A program made the translations under genes and the position numbers. A stretch of DNA of 7,063 bases from contig CAAEDX010000141.1 in assembly GCA_900754715.1 (NCBI GenBank), positions 1-7,063 on the forward strand, given 5' to 3'. Each line of letters opens with the position of its first letter. The stretch's first letter is position 1. The DNA is from Erysipelotrichaceae bacterium. Its GTDB lineage: Bacteria; Bacillota_I; Bacilli_A; Erysipelotrichales; Erysipelotrichaceae. This document shows, piece after piece, positions 1 to 6,973 of the stretch. A model generated the notes under the pieces. That model was not told the origin of the DNA and made no database searches. It saw only the letters and a list, made by a program, of their open reading frames with translations.

Positions 1-87
1 CGGTAATGTTCGATAACAGCCTATAACGCCTTCGCATGGATAAATTGGCGTATTTTCAAGGGTTTCCGGGGCTTTAATAACACCCAA

Positions 88-109
88 CAACACCTCTCGG
101 AAGGTGGTG
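88..109 (-). terminator. Hairpin just after the kinase-STAND stop codon, possible terminator
   Basis: On the minus strand CACCACCT and AGGTGTTG form an 8-bp stem with one mismatch around a 6-nt loop. It starts 5 nt past the TGA and is followed by a loosely T-rich stretch (TTGGGTGTTATT), not a clean T run. This could end the operon transcript weakly. The rest of 1-114 shows no gene; it also carries two AACACC copies at 79-84 and 89-94, ten bases apart. Confidence 0.35.
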
Positions 110-114
110 AAATC

Positions 115-3048
115 TCAAAGGGGTAATTTCATTTTTTTCCGCAGATATGGAAGCACGCCAGGATGACGTTCACAGCGCTGGATCCCATCTAAAAGCAGCT
201 GCACACAGGCTTGCTGTTCATCCCATTCCAACAAGATATTGGCACTTGGACGCAGCACATCATCGATCAGATCGAGGTCGCCTGGCGCCATTTGCTGCTC
301 TGCTTTCCATGCTTTTTTCAGATATATCTTAGTGCGTTCAAAATCTTCTTCCACATAAGTATGATACCAGGCCATCGTCAGCGCGCAGCCACATTGCAGC
401 CAGGGCTCTGCATTCTCTTTCAAGATCGCATTCATCTCCCTGAGCAGCTTTCTGATCCGCAGCTTTCGCTCAGGCTCGCCGCGTATGAGCAAGGTCGCTC
501 TGGCACGCAGATACTCACAGAGCAGCATCTTGCTGTCTTTACGGCGGACTTTCCGCATATGGCGGATGGCCAGATCGATGGCTTCGCTCATCCGTTTCAG
601 CCATGTCCGCTCCATATCATCCTGAGGCTGATAATGTCCGTCAAGAAGATCGTCATAATAACCAGATATGATGAAACAATATTGCGCATGAATATGATGG
701 TCTCGCTGCGCAAGCAAAGGCTGTCGGAATGTGTGGATCACTTGTGCCGCACGTTCATGATCATGTTGTTCCTCATAGATCTCTGCGCACATGTCACATA
801 ACCTGAGCATCTCTTCTGGAGTCAGTCCTTCATGATCATCGATCAGCGGCAAGGCATATCGCAGGATATCTTCTTCTTTGGCTCGCGGAATATGCGCCGC
901 ACAGGCAAAACGCAGGCGGCGGCAAGGATCGCATTCCCATAATGTCTTTGTTTGCGAGCAACTGCGCAAAAATGCTTCCCCGAGTTTCAGCGCCTGCGAA
1001 TCGCCGCGGCCAGATGGCATGCCTTCCTTGCGTACCGCATTCACTTCTGCGTGCAGCCGTTCATTCAGCGTCCCCATGATCGAGATCGCCGCATCTCGCA
1101 TTGCTTTGGTAAGCGGCCATTTCCTGACGATCTGTGCCACCAGCGGGTGGATCATCAGTGCGTCTGCGTCAGTGCTCAGCCATCCTTGTGCCTGCAAAAC
1201 ATTGATGCTGTCAAACGAAGACAGGCGCAAAAGCTTTGCAAAATCATGAATATCCATCTGTTCGGCATCAAATAAGGCCCTCATCTTCATGAGCAGACGG
1301 TCTTGCTCATCCAGTCCCGCAAAATCAAAAAGCCCGGTAATGATCGTTTCCACTCGCTCGCTGACCGTATCCAGGTCTTTCGCATAGCGTATTTGCTCTT
1401 TTCCTAGCGCATCAAGCCCGTGGTGAGCAATCAGCGCTGCGGCATGCGCCAGAGAAAGATGGCTGGCTACGATCTGGCGGGCCGTCAGTTCAAGCGCCAA
1501 TGTATGCCCTTGGCATCGTTCGATGATCTGATCCACATAACACGTTTCCTGCGGCTGTGGTTTCTGCCGCAGATAAGCCGCAAACAGCTCACGCAAGGTC
1601 TCGTGATCCTGGATCGCGCTGACACGCAGCTGCGCATAGGCATCAGCCATATCATTGCGGCGGGTGATCAGGATCACTCTCCAGCCGACCGCTAACAGCC
1701 GCGATAATCCCTGCGCTGCCTCATACGCACAGTCATCGATCACCAAGATACAGCGTTTGCCATGGATCAGTGAACGGATGGCATCCAGCTTGCGGATGAA
1801 GTAATCTTTTTCTTTTTCCTGCTCATCCCAGCGCAGCACATTGATCTTCAGCTGTGCATCGTCGCATATCGTACGCATGAGCGAGTGATGGTACTGCACC
1901 CAAAGCACGATGTCGCCGGAATGCCGGCACAGAAAGCCGCGCACCAGCGTGCTCTTGCCGATGCCGCCCATTCCGCTGACGATAAGACAAGGGCTTTGCT
2001 CATCGTCAAGCCAGCGTTCCATCTGTTTCAGTTCATCTGCTCTCCCCAATAGCAGCGGCGGCGCATAAAGCGGCGGCACATGCAGGAACATGGCAGTGCT
2101 GTCGGCCAGGCGTATCATCTCCGTCAGCCGCTCGCTTGCCTGACGCATATCCGGATAACGGTCCAGCGGATAATCCGCCAGTGTATGATGAAAGAAATCG
2201 CTCATCAGAAAAAAGAGACGATCGGGATAAGAACGTGAATTGAAGCGTGAGGCATCAAAGTCATAGGCTGCATTTGGCAAGCTGTCCATAGCGCCCGGTG
2301 TGCGGCCGAATACCAGAGCGAACAACAGAGCCCCGATGCCATAGACATCGCTGTGACGGCCGATGTGGCGGATGTCACCGCGCTGCTGCTCTACGGCGGA
2401 AAAGCCGCGGGTATGCGATATCCGGTATTCCTCTGTTTCGCATCGCTCCGCGATATCCGCGGGAATCAGTGAATCAAAATCAAAAAGCTGCACGATCTCC
2501 CGTGTCCCTTCGAGGACAAAGATATTCTCTGGCTTGATATCCAGATAAAGCCAGCCTCGCTCGTGAATGCGGCGGATCACTTCTGCGGTGCTGCGCACCA
2601 GCATCAGGCACTCTTTCAGCGCGGCTGGCGCAAAGGCATCCAGCGTCATTCCTTCCTGATATGCGCTGAGCACATAAAGCGTCTCGTTGCAGGCATAGAT
2701 ATCGAGCATATTGGTCGTGCAGTTGGTCAGGCCGCTAGTGCCGAACAATTCATTGCCCAGATCAAAGGCCGCACGAAAACGCGCCAGGCATTCCTGAAAC
2801 GCTGCGGCTTCTTGTTGCTCTGCCAGCAATGAGCCATCTGCGGCTCTGGTGAGACGCAGTCTGAATGGATAACACTCCTTGAGCCGTACGCTCTTTCGCA
2901 CCCCGGCATTATTCAGATAAGAAGCATCATAGACGATGCTCATGGCGCCCCTGGCCAGCTCTCGTTCGATGGTGCAGCGGCACAGACTGCCCTCAATGCC
3001 GCTGAATTCAAGCACGGTCCCCGTATCCAGCGCTGTCCTCATATCCAT
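115..3048 (-). CDS. Ser/Thr protein kinase fused to NB-ARC/STAND ATPase
   Basis: A 977-residue, apparently cytoplasmic protein with no signal peptide or membrane segment. Residues ~25-310 are a Hanks-type protein kinase: degenerate glycine loop (LARGAMSIVY, 31-40), ATP lysine K57 in RLKE, catalytic loop YLDIKPEN (D170, K172, N175), metal-binding D190 in DFD, AVE 218-220 in place of APE, and YGIGALLF helix ~236-243. Residues ~330-645 are an NB-ARC/STAND NTPase: P-loop GMGGIGKST (359-367), Walker B ILVIDD (434-439), sensor-like ITRR (461-464), a GLPLA-like GHTLAL (514-519) and a winged-helix MHD-like IHP around H634. The remainder (~650-977) is helical and TPR-like, as in STAND sensor regions. 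Key catalytic residues are present, so both ATP sites could be active. The ATG is the first possible start after an in-frame TGA and follows GAGGG. It is second in an operon with the 416-aa gene. By family, STAND proteins are ligand-triggered switches; phosphorylation of targets on activation is inference. Confidence 0.9.
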   Translation of the reverse strand: MDMRTALDTGTVLEFSGIEGSLCRCTIERELARGAMSIVYDASYLNNAGVRKSVRLKECYPFRLRLTRAADGSLLAEQQEAAAFQECLARFRAAFDLGNELFGTSGLTNCTTNMLDIYACNETLYVLSAYQEGMTLDAFAPAALKECLMLVRSTAEVIRRIHERGWLYLDIKPENIFVLEGTREIVQLFDFDSLIPADIAERCETEEYRISHTRGFSAVEQQRGDIRHIGRHSDVYGIGALLFALVFGRTPGAMDSLPNAAYDFDASRFNSRSYPDRLFFLMSDFFHHTLADYPLDRYPDMRQASERLTEMIRLADSTAMFLHVPPLYAPPLLLGRADELKQMERWLDDEQSPCLIVSGMGGIGKSTLVRGFLCRHSGDIVLWVQYHHSLMRTICDDAQLKINVLRWDEQEKEKDYFIRKLDAIRSLIHGKRCILVIDDCAYEAAQGLSRLLAVGWRVILITRRNDMADAYAQLRVSAIQDHETLRELFAAYLRQKPQPQETCYVDQIIERCQGHTLALELTARQIVASHLSLAHAAALIAHHGLDALGKEQIRYAKDLDTVSERVETIITGLFDFAGLDEQDRLLMKMRALFDAEQMDIHDFAKLLRLSSFDSINVLQAQGWLSTDADALMIHPLVAQIVRKWPLTKAMRDAAISIMGTLNERLHAEVNAVRKEGMPSGRGDSQALKLGEAFLRSCSQTKTLWECDPCRRLRFACAAHIPRAKEEDILRYALPLIDDHEGLTPEEMLRLCDMCAEIYEEQHDHERAAQVIHTFRQPLLAQRDHHIHAQYCFIISGYYDDLLDGHYQPQDDMERTWLKRMSEAIDLAIRHMRKVRRKDSKMLLCEYLRARATLLIRGEPERKLRIRKLLREMNAILKENAEPWLQCGCALTMAWYHTYVEEDFERTKIYLKKAWKAEQQMAPGDLDLIDDVLRPSANILLEWDEQQACVQLLLDGIQRCERHPGVLPYLRKKMKLPL

Positions 3049-3075
3049 ATTCTCACATCCCTCTGCCTGCGGAAA

Positions 3076-3081
3076 ATTATA
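3076..3081 (-). promoter_or_regulatory. Possible internal -10 element before the kinase-STAND gene
   Basis: A perfect TATAAT occurs on the minus strand in the 69-bp gap between the two operon genes, 27 nt upstream of the kinase start. No good -35 or TGn extension accompanies it, so it is at best a weak secondary promoter that would allow kinase expression without its partner. Confidence 0.25.
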
Positions 3082-3117
3082 TCGCAGACATGGTCATTTC
3101 CGGTTTTGCGCATGATC

Positions 3118-4368
3118 TCATGCCTTTGGCTGCAGTTCATCCTTTTTGACCAGATACAATTCCCGCATGAAAAAGCGCAGAGCTTCCAGCGGACAGTCAT
3201 CATGCGCAGAATACATGAAGATCCAGTCAAAGGGATTGCCGGCGTAGAGCGCCGGATAACCTGCATCGCTCAGGAAACGGTCTGCGACACAATGAAATCT
3301 GGCCTTTGCCTGATCATCCGCATGGTAGCCAGCATACCCTTCATTCAAAGCGTCACTGACCCAAAACTGATAGAAAATGAGCAGGATCAGTGTCTTTCGC
3401 ACCACCTCATCATGTTTTCGTTTTCCTTGCAGGATCGCTTCCAGTCCCTGGCGGTCAGGAAATTTATCTACAGCGAGAGGATGCAGCATACGGTTATCTT
3501 TGAGCACCTCTTGGATGCTGCGGTCTGCTTCAAATGCAAACAAAGGTTCATAGCGTTCTTTCACCTGATCGTAATCATATTCCAGCAGACCGAGGATCTG
3601 CAGATAGATATCCCATACTGTCCGCTTGCGGTTTTCCATGATCTCAAGCAGACTGCGTCCCTTGGCATCACGCTCCCCTTTCCAGCCATACAGATACCGG
3701 GCTTCACGGCGCGCCAGCCCCTCATCACCGCTGATGAGATCCCACAGATCCTGAATATACCGATATGCCGTCGCGTTGTGATACGCAAACTGCGCAGCAT
3801 TGGCACGAAGGAATTCCAAAAGCTGGCCGGATCCCGTGATCCGCTCAAGCGCGCTGACGATGGTCTTCGTATAAAGCACATCGCCCTTGAGGTCCACGCC
3901 GGAACGGCGTACATCTGGCAATGCCTGAATGAGCTGCATGGCCTGCGCATAGCTCATGCCCTGGCGCAAGGCAAAATAAAAGACAGTCTCTTCCATATCA
4001 TGGCAGTCAAGCGGACGCTGCAGACATGCTCTGCGAAAAAAGTCTTCACTTTCTGTCAGCGTGAGATGAAAGGCAAAACAACACTGTACCGCGCTTTGCC
4101 GACTGAGCGTGTGATGGCCGTGCTCAAACCATTTTCTGATGCCGCGGGGCACAGGGATCCCAGCTTGTTCAAACCGAGCCCGGACAAACGCGCTTTTGGC
4201 GGCCGCGTCATCTTCCCCTGCATATCCCTGTTCGCGGATGAATCCATCCAGTGCCTCATCCAGGCTGTGGAATGTCTGCGCGATCGACAGCAGTTCCTCA
4301 GCATAGTCTTCATCTTCCACACGAATCGTATCGGCCTTTCCTTCCAAATATTCAGTATATCGTCCCAT
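3118..4368 (-). CDS. Conserved hypothetical protein, possible HTH-like N-terminus, partner of kinase-STAND gene
   Basis: A 416-residue soluble protein with no signal peptide or clear membrane helix; most of it looks alpha-helical. I recognise no named family with certainty. Residues ~65-150 (IPVPRGIRKWF at 71-81, then SRQSAVQCCFAFHLTLTESEDFF, 89-111, which is described here in two pieces: SRQSAVQCCFAF and HLTLTESEDFF) have the feel of an XRE/phage-repressor-like helix-turn-helix: a 'pick the helix, load the group, rank the activity level' pattern seen in gut Bacillota proteins. The C-terminal half carries KTLILLIFYQFW (325-336) and NPFDWIFMYSAHDD (378-391), which look like conserved-core segments. 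The start is fixed by an in-frame TGA two codons upstream; a modest TGGGGA site lies 8 nt before it. It has its own promoter and is followed after 69 bp by the kinase-STAND gene, so a regulator, adaptor or kinase substrate role is plausible but inferred. Confidence 0.85.
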   Translation of the reverse strand: MGRYTEYLEGKADTIRVEDEDYAEELLSIAQTFHSLDEALDGFIREQGYAGEDDAAAKSAFVRARFEQAGIPVPRGIRKWFEHGHHTLSRQSAVQCCFAFHLTLTESEDFFRRACLQRPLDCHDMEETVFYFALRQGMSYAQAMQLIQALPDVRRSGVDLKGDVLYTKTIVSALERITGSGQLLEFLRANAAQFAYHNATAYRYIQDLWDLISGDEGLARREARYLYGWKGERDAKGRSLLEIMENRKRTVWDIYLQILGLLEYDYDQVKERYEPLFAFEADRSIQEVLKDNRMLHPLAVDKFPDRQGLEAILQGKRKHDEVVRKTLILLIFYQFWVSDALNEGYAGYHADDQAKARFHCVADRFLSDAGYPALYAGNPFDWIFMYSAHDDCPLEALRFFMRELYLVKKDELQPKA

Positions 4369-4403
4369 CGTTCATTTCCCCATTTCACGTCGTATACAGT
4401 TTC

Positions 4404-4431
4404 ACTATAGCACAGAACCTGCGGATTGTAA
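4404..4431 (-). promoter_or_regulatory. Extended -10 promoter of the HTH-like/kinase-STAND operon
   Basis: On the minus strand TTACAA (4431-4426) and TATAGT (4409-4404) are 16 bp apart, and TGC just before TATAGT makes an extended -10 element. The start of transcription would be near 4397, about 29 nt before the ATG at 4368. It lies between the preceding terminator and the operon, where a promoter is expected. Confidence 0.6.
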
Positions 4432-4442
4432 TGCCGCCTGGC

Positions 4443-4478
4443 AAAAAAAGAGCCCTGAACTCAAGGGGTCAGGACTCT
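4443..4478 (-). terminator. Rho-independent terminator after the GH31 remnant
   Basis: On the minus strand a 10-bp stem AGAGTCCTGA / TCAGGGCTCT (one G-U pair) with a 10-nt loop is followed directly by a run of seven T. It begins 6 nt past the TAA stop at 4485. It insulates the downstream kinase operon from read-through and shows that the remnant keeps its native 3' end. Confidence 0.9.
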
Positions 4479-4484
4479 TCTATC

Positions 4485-6641
4485 TTACTGACGCGCTTTA
4501 CGCCGCCAGATGATCATTCCGGCCGCGCCGGCAGCGGCAAACAGTGCGAGCAATGTGCCTTGCTGTGCCTGAATGCCGGTATCTCCGTCATCTCCAGGCT
4601 TCGGCGTCTCTTCTTCACCGGTGCCCGGGTTTTCGCCTTCGCCAGGTTTCGTGCCTGGTTCTTCTTCGCCGCCGTCTTCCTTCCACGTGGCATCCGCGAT
4701 GGTGCCGCCGCTGATGATGACCTGCACATCATTAAGGATCATGCCGATATCATCGATATCCTGCAGTGCCTTCAGCTCGATCGTAGCGATCACGCCATCT
4801 CCTTGCAGCGGTCCGCTGTCACCGACAAACGAGAAAGCACCATAGAATCGGACATAGTCATTTCCATCGACTGTCGTTTCTCCGGACTTGGAGTAATCCA
4901 GCATGCCTTCGGTAAATTCACCTGCTTCAAACGGAGAATCTGCCGTGCACACATTATCCGGGCAGACCGCAGAGCTCAGCTTTGTGCTATCCAGCAGCAA
5001 TTCGAAGTTCAGCGCATATACATTGACAAGATCATGAGCATTCACGCTGATCGTCACGGTATCGCCTTTCTTGACTTGCGTCTTGTCTGCCGTAAAGGAG
5101 ATCATGCCGCTGACTTCGTCCTTCGGATCGCGCACGCCGCCTTCCAGCCGGGACGCGACAAACATCAGATCATAGGCATCGATGATGCCGTTGCAGCTGA
5201 AATCCGCTTCCTTCACCTGATTCCACAAGCGCTGATTATCCTGATCCACGCCCATATAGTTCTTCAGGAACGTCAGGTCATCATTGCTCAGCATACGGTC
5301 ACCATTGCAATCTGCTTCAGAGAAGCCATCGGTGCCATCCACCTTATAGATGCGGATCTCATTGCCGCTGTTGAACCGCTGATCATGCGAGATGATGCGC
5401 ACATAGCGGGCAATGCGTCCGTCAAACTCAAAATCATTCTGATACTGCTTTTCCCACACGCTGGCATCAAGCTGCTCATAATGCACGCCATCCTTACTGA
5501 TGAGGATCTCATGATCCAGGATCTGGCTCGTGCCATCATTGATATACTCCAGCTTATCGAGCTGATACGCCATCTGCAGATCGATATCGATGATCTTAGG
5601 TTCTGTGTAATACTTCTGGTCATCCCAGTTGGAATACCACTGGCTGGCAAGATCGCCATCCACCAGGTTCTGCGGCGGATAGCTGTCGCCCGGAATATCT
5701 TCATAGGAATTGGCCGTAGCCTCCGCGCCGCTGATCACATTGCGATACGGATCCAGATCGGTCTTGGCGCTGACTTGCTCGCTGAACTCCCCGCTGCCCA
5801 GCGTATTGGTATAACGCAGGCGATAGGTGTGCTCCTCATCTGGATTCAGCGAATCATGGATGAACGGAGATGTGACATTCTCATACAGCATGCCATCGAT
5901 CTCCAGATCAGCCTGCATGCCTTCTGGTACATCAAAGGATAGTGTGATCGCGCTGGAAGATGTCTCCGCGATCTGCGGCGCTGTCGCTGCCATCGGCAGC
6001 GTATCGTCCACGATTTCCTGTTCCACACGGTTGACGATGCCTTCCACATGCAGCTTCACTTCATTAGCTGTAATATCCGTTGCCGCGATCTTCACGTACA
6101 GACGCGGTGCGCCCGTCCCTGCGCCCTCATAATATGCGCTGTTAGCCGGTGCTTCATCATAATAATAGACATTGCCTGCCGCGTCATCAAAGGCAGCCCG
6201 ATCCGCAACTTCCTGCAGCTCTGCCTCACTGCCGCCAACTGTGGCCTGCACGCTTTGCGGCTTCGCATATGTATGCACGATAAACTGCGTCTCCCGCTCG
6301 CTCTTCATGCCTTCAAAGCTTCCGCTCATCTTGCCTACGATGATATCAGCCGTGCCATCCTGCTCATGTGAAGTGATCTCGGTAAAGCTTCCTTCGCCAT
6401 TCTGATATGCCTGAGAATACCCATCATCATCATACAAAGTAAAGGAAGAGTCCCCATCTGGATATACATCAAAGATACGAGGTTCTTCACCGGTCAGTTC
6501 CTGGACCGAATTATTTTCCACGGTCATCGGGATGATGGCGCCGCTCTTCACGAACAGCGGCAGCTTCCACAACGGCGCGTCGATACTGTTGACGACCTTG
6601 CCGCCTGTATGTTGTTCAAGGCACAGCGTTAATTCTGTCAT
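4485..6641 (-). pseudogene. 5'-truncated GH31 glycoside hydrolase: DUF5110, Fn3, F5/8C, dockerin, cohesin, wall-anchor-like tail
   Basis: The open frame gives 718 residues that match only the C-terminal part of a large secreted GH31 (alpha-glucosidase/xylosidase-type) enzyme. Homology starts abruptly near residue 11 (HTGGKVV), then APLWKLPLFVKSGAIIPM (22-39), the hallmark of the strand region after the GH31 barrel. DUF5110 follows (~40-135, DVYPDGDSSFTLYDDDGY), then an Fn3-like module (~218-295), an F5/8C or CBM32-like sugar-binding module (~298-434), a type I dockerin with two calcium loops (D444/N446/D448/D455 and D480/S482/N484/D491), a cohesin (~510-652), a Gly/Pro/Glu linker (~655-688) and a hydrophobic segment (~694-711) ending WRRKARQ. 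The (beta/alpha)8 barrel with both catalytic aspartates is absent, as is a signal peptide on the main frame. The ATG does have GGAG 7 nt upstream, so some translation is possible, but the product could neither be exported normally nor hydrolyse glycans. An assembly or sampling artefact is unlikely because brnQ lies just upstream. Confidence 0.8.
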
Positions 6642-6685
6642 GAGCGATCTCCATCAAGAGAAGGCGTGCATCAAGACAAACAAGA

Positions 6686-6713
6686 CTGCAGCGATCGATG
6701 CAGGACATCCTGC
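6686..6713. repeat. Two overlapping small palindromes in the divergent gap
   Basis: CTGCA-g-CGATCG-a-TGCAG (6686-6703) is symmetric at 16 of 18 positions. It overlaps GCAGGA-ca-TCCTGC (6700-6713), two perfect 6-bp arms around 2 bases. They lie just upstream of the GH31 breakpoint. They could be a binding site, a stem in RNA or a scar of rearrangement. Confidence 0.35.
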
Positions 6714-6805
6714 TGTATATTTTTTTCGAAGTGCGGCAATAAACGCTCCTCGAAAGATAACCAGGATGCTTTTTTCCATGACGCTAAGATGAGCTCGTGA
6801 TCGTG

Positions 6806-6813
6806 CCTCCTTT
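6806..6813 (-). promoter_or_regulatory. Orphan perfect Shine-Dalgarno AAAGGAGG
   Basis: On the minus strand AAAGGAGG is an ideal ribosome binding site, but no ATG, GTG or TTG follows within usable distance; the next ATG is 26 nt on. This is best explained as the surviving translation start region of the original full-length surface enzyme gene, whose start codon has been lost. Confidence 0.4.
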
Positions 6814-6814
6814 A

Positions 6815-6881
6815 TTCGAATATCACCCTTGTTCAATTTCATCTCCTCATCTATCATGACATAGATCTTTTTCGAATATCA
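6815..6881. repeat. Two direct copies of TTCGAATATCA
   Basis: Identical 11-mers lie at 6815-6825 and 6871-6881, 56 bp apart, with similar flanks. The core TTCGAA is palindromic, and a third TTCGAA without the rest of the motif is at 6725-6730. They sit between brnQ and the GH31 remnant and could be operator half-sites for a regulator of either gene. No regulator is identified. Confidence 0.45.
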
Positions 6882-6912
6882 GACAGTTATCCATAGAGAA
6901 GGCTCATTCGGA

Positions 6913-6941
6913 TTGCTATGTCAGAGAGAATCATATACAAT
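6913..6941 (+). promoter_or_regulatory. Sigma-A-type promoter for brnQ
   Basis: TTGCTA (6913-6918) and TACAAT (6936-6941) are separated by 17 bp, giving 4/6 and 5/6 matches to the consensus. Transcription would start near 6948, leaving a leader of about 26 nt. Confidence 0.6.
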
Positions 6942-6961
6942 GATTACCGTTTAAGAAAAGC

Positions 6962-6965
6962 GAGG
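6962..6965 (+). promoter_or_regulatory. Ribosome binding site of brnQ
   Basis: GAGG lies 8 nt before the ATG at 6974 and supports that start. Confidence 0.65.
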
Positions 6966-6973
6966 ATAACCTG

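Larger units (their letters stand above)
6654..6857 (-). other. Short hydrophobic ORF in frame with the GH31 remnant, split from it by one TGA
   Basis: The frame runs from ATG 6857 to TGA 6654-6656 (67 residues). Its last part, RKKYTAGCPASIAAVLFVLM, has a basic stretch followed by a hydrophobic run, as in a signal peptide. The TGA is followed in the same frame by four codons and then the ATG of the GH31 remnant at 6641. It may be the broken 5' end of that gene after loss of the catalytic region, or simply chance coding. No start in it has a well-placed ribosome binding site except possibly a TTG after GAGGAG (near 6845). I would not annotate it as a functional gene. Confidence 0.3.
6642..6973. 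other. Divergent intergenic region, likely gene-decay remnant plus brnQ control region
   Basis: These 332 bp separate the GH31 remnant from brnQ. The right third holds the brnQ promoter and ribosome site. The middle holds the TTCGAATATCA repeats and orphan Shine-Dalgarno. The left part holds the palindromes and the in-frame hydrophobic ORF. No RNA gene or transposase fragment was recognised. Confidence 0.6.

Noticed and set aside
111..140. Plus-strand terminator (TGAAAT / ATTTCA then T run)
   Set aside because: The stem is only 6 A/T-rich pairs with a 12-nt loop, and the T run is the coding AAA AAA of the kinase C-terminus.
3106..4410. 434-codon plus-strand open frame
   Set aside because: It is fully antisense to the 416-aa gene, has no ribosome site or domain, and is a mirror-frame shadow.
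4251..5942. 563-codon plus-strand open frame
   Set aside because: It lies antisense to the GH31 remnant and the start of the HTH-like gene, reads as a low-complexity Ile/His/Arg-rich string with no domain, and crosses the terminator; it is a shadow of codon bias.
6695..6812. Frame reading FEERLLPHFEKNIQQDVLHR as a protein fragment
   Set aside because: It looks protein-like in composition but has no start codon, is bounded by stops within about 40 codons and matches no family I recognise.
6532..6857. Possible TGA recoding as Trp joining the small ORF to the remnant
   Set aside because: The kinase and 416-aa genes both end at TGA and use TGG for Trp, so TGA is a stop in this genome.
6942..6973. 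T-box or other riboswitch ahead of brnQ
   Set aside because: The predicted leader is only about 26 nt with no stable structure.
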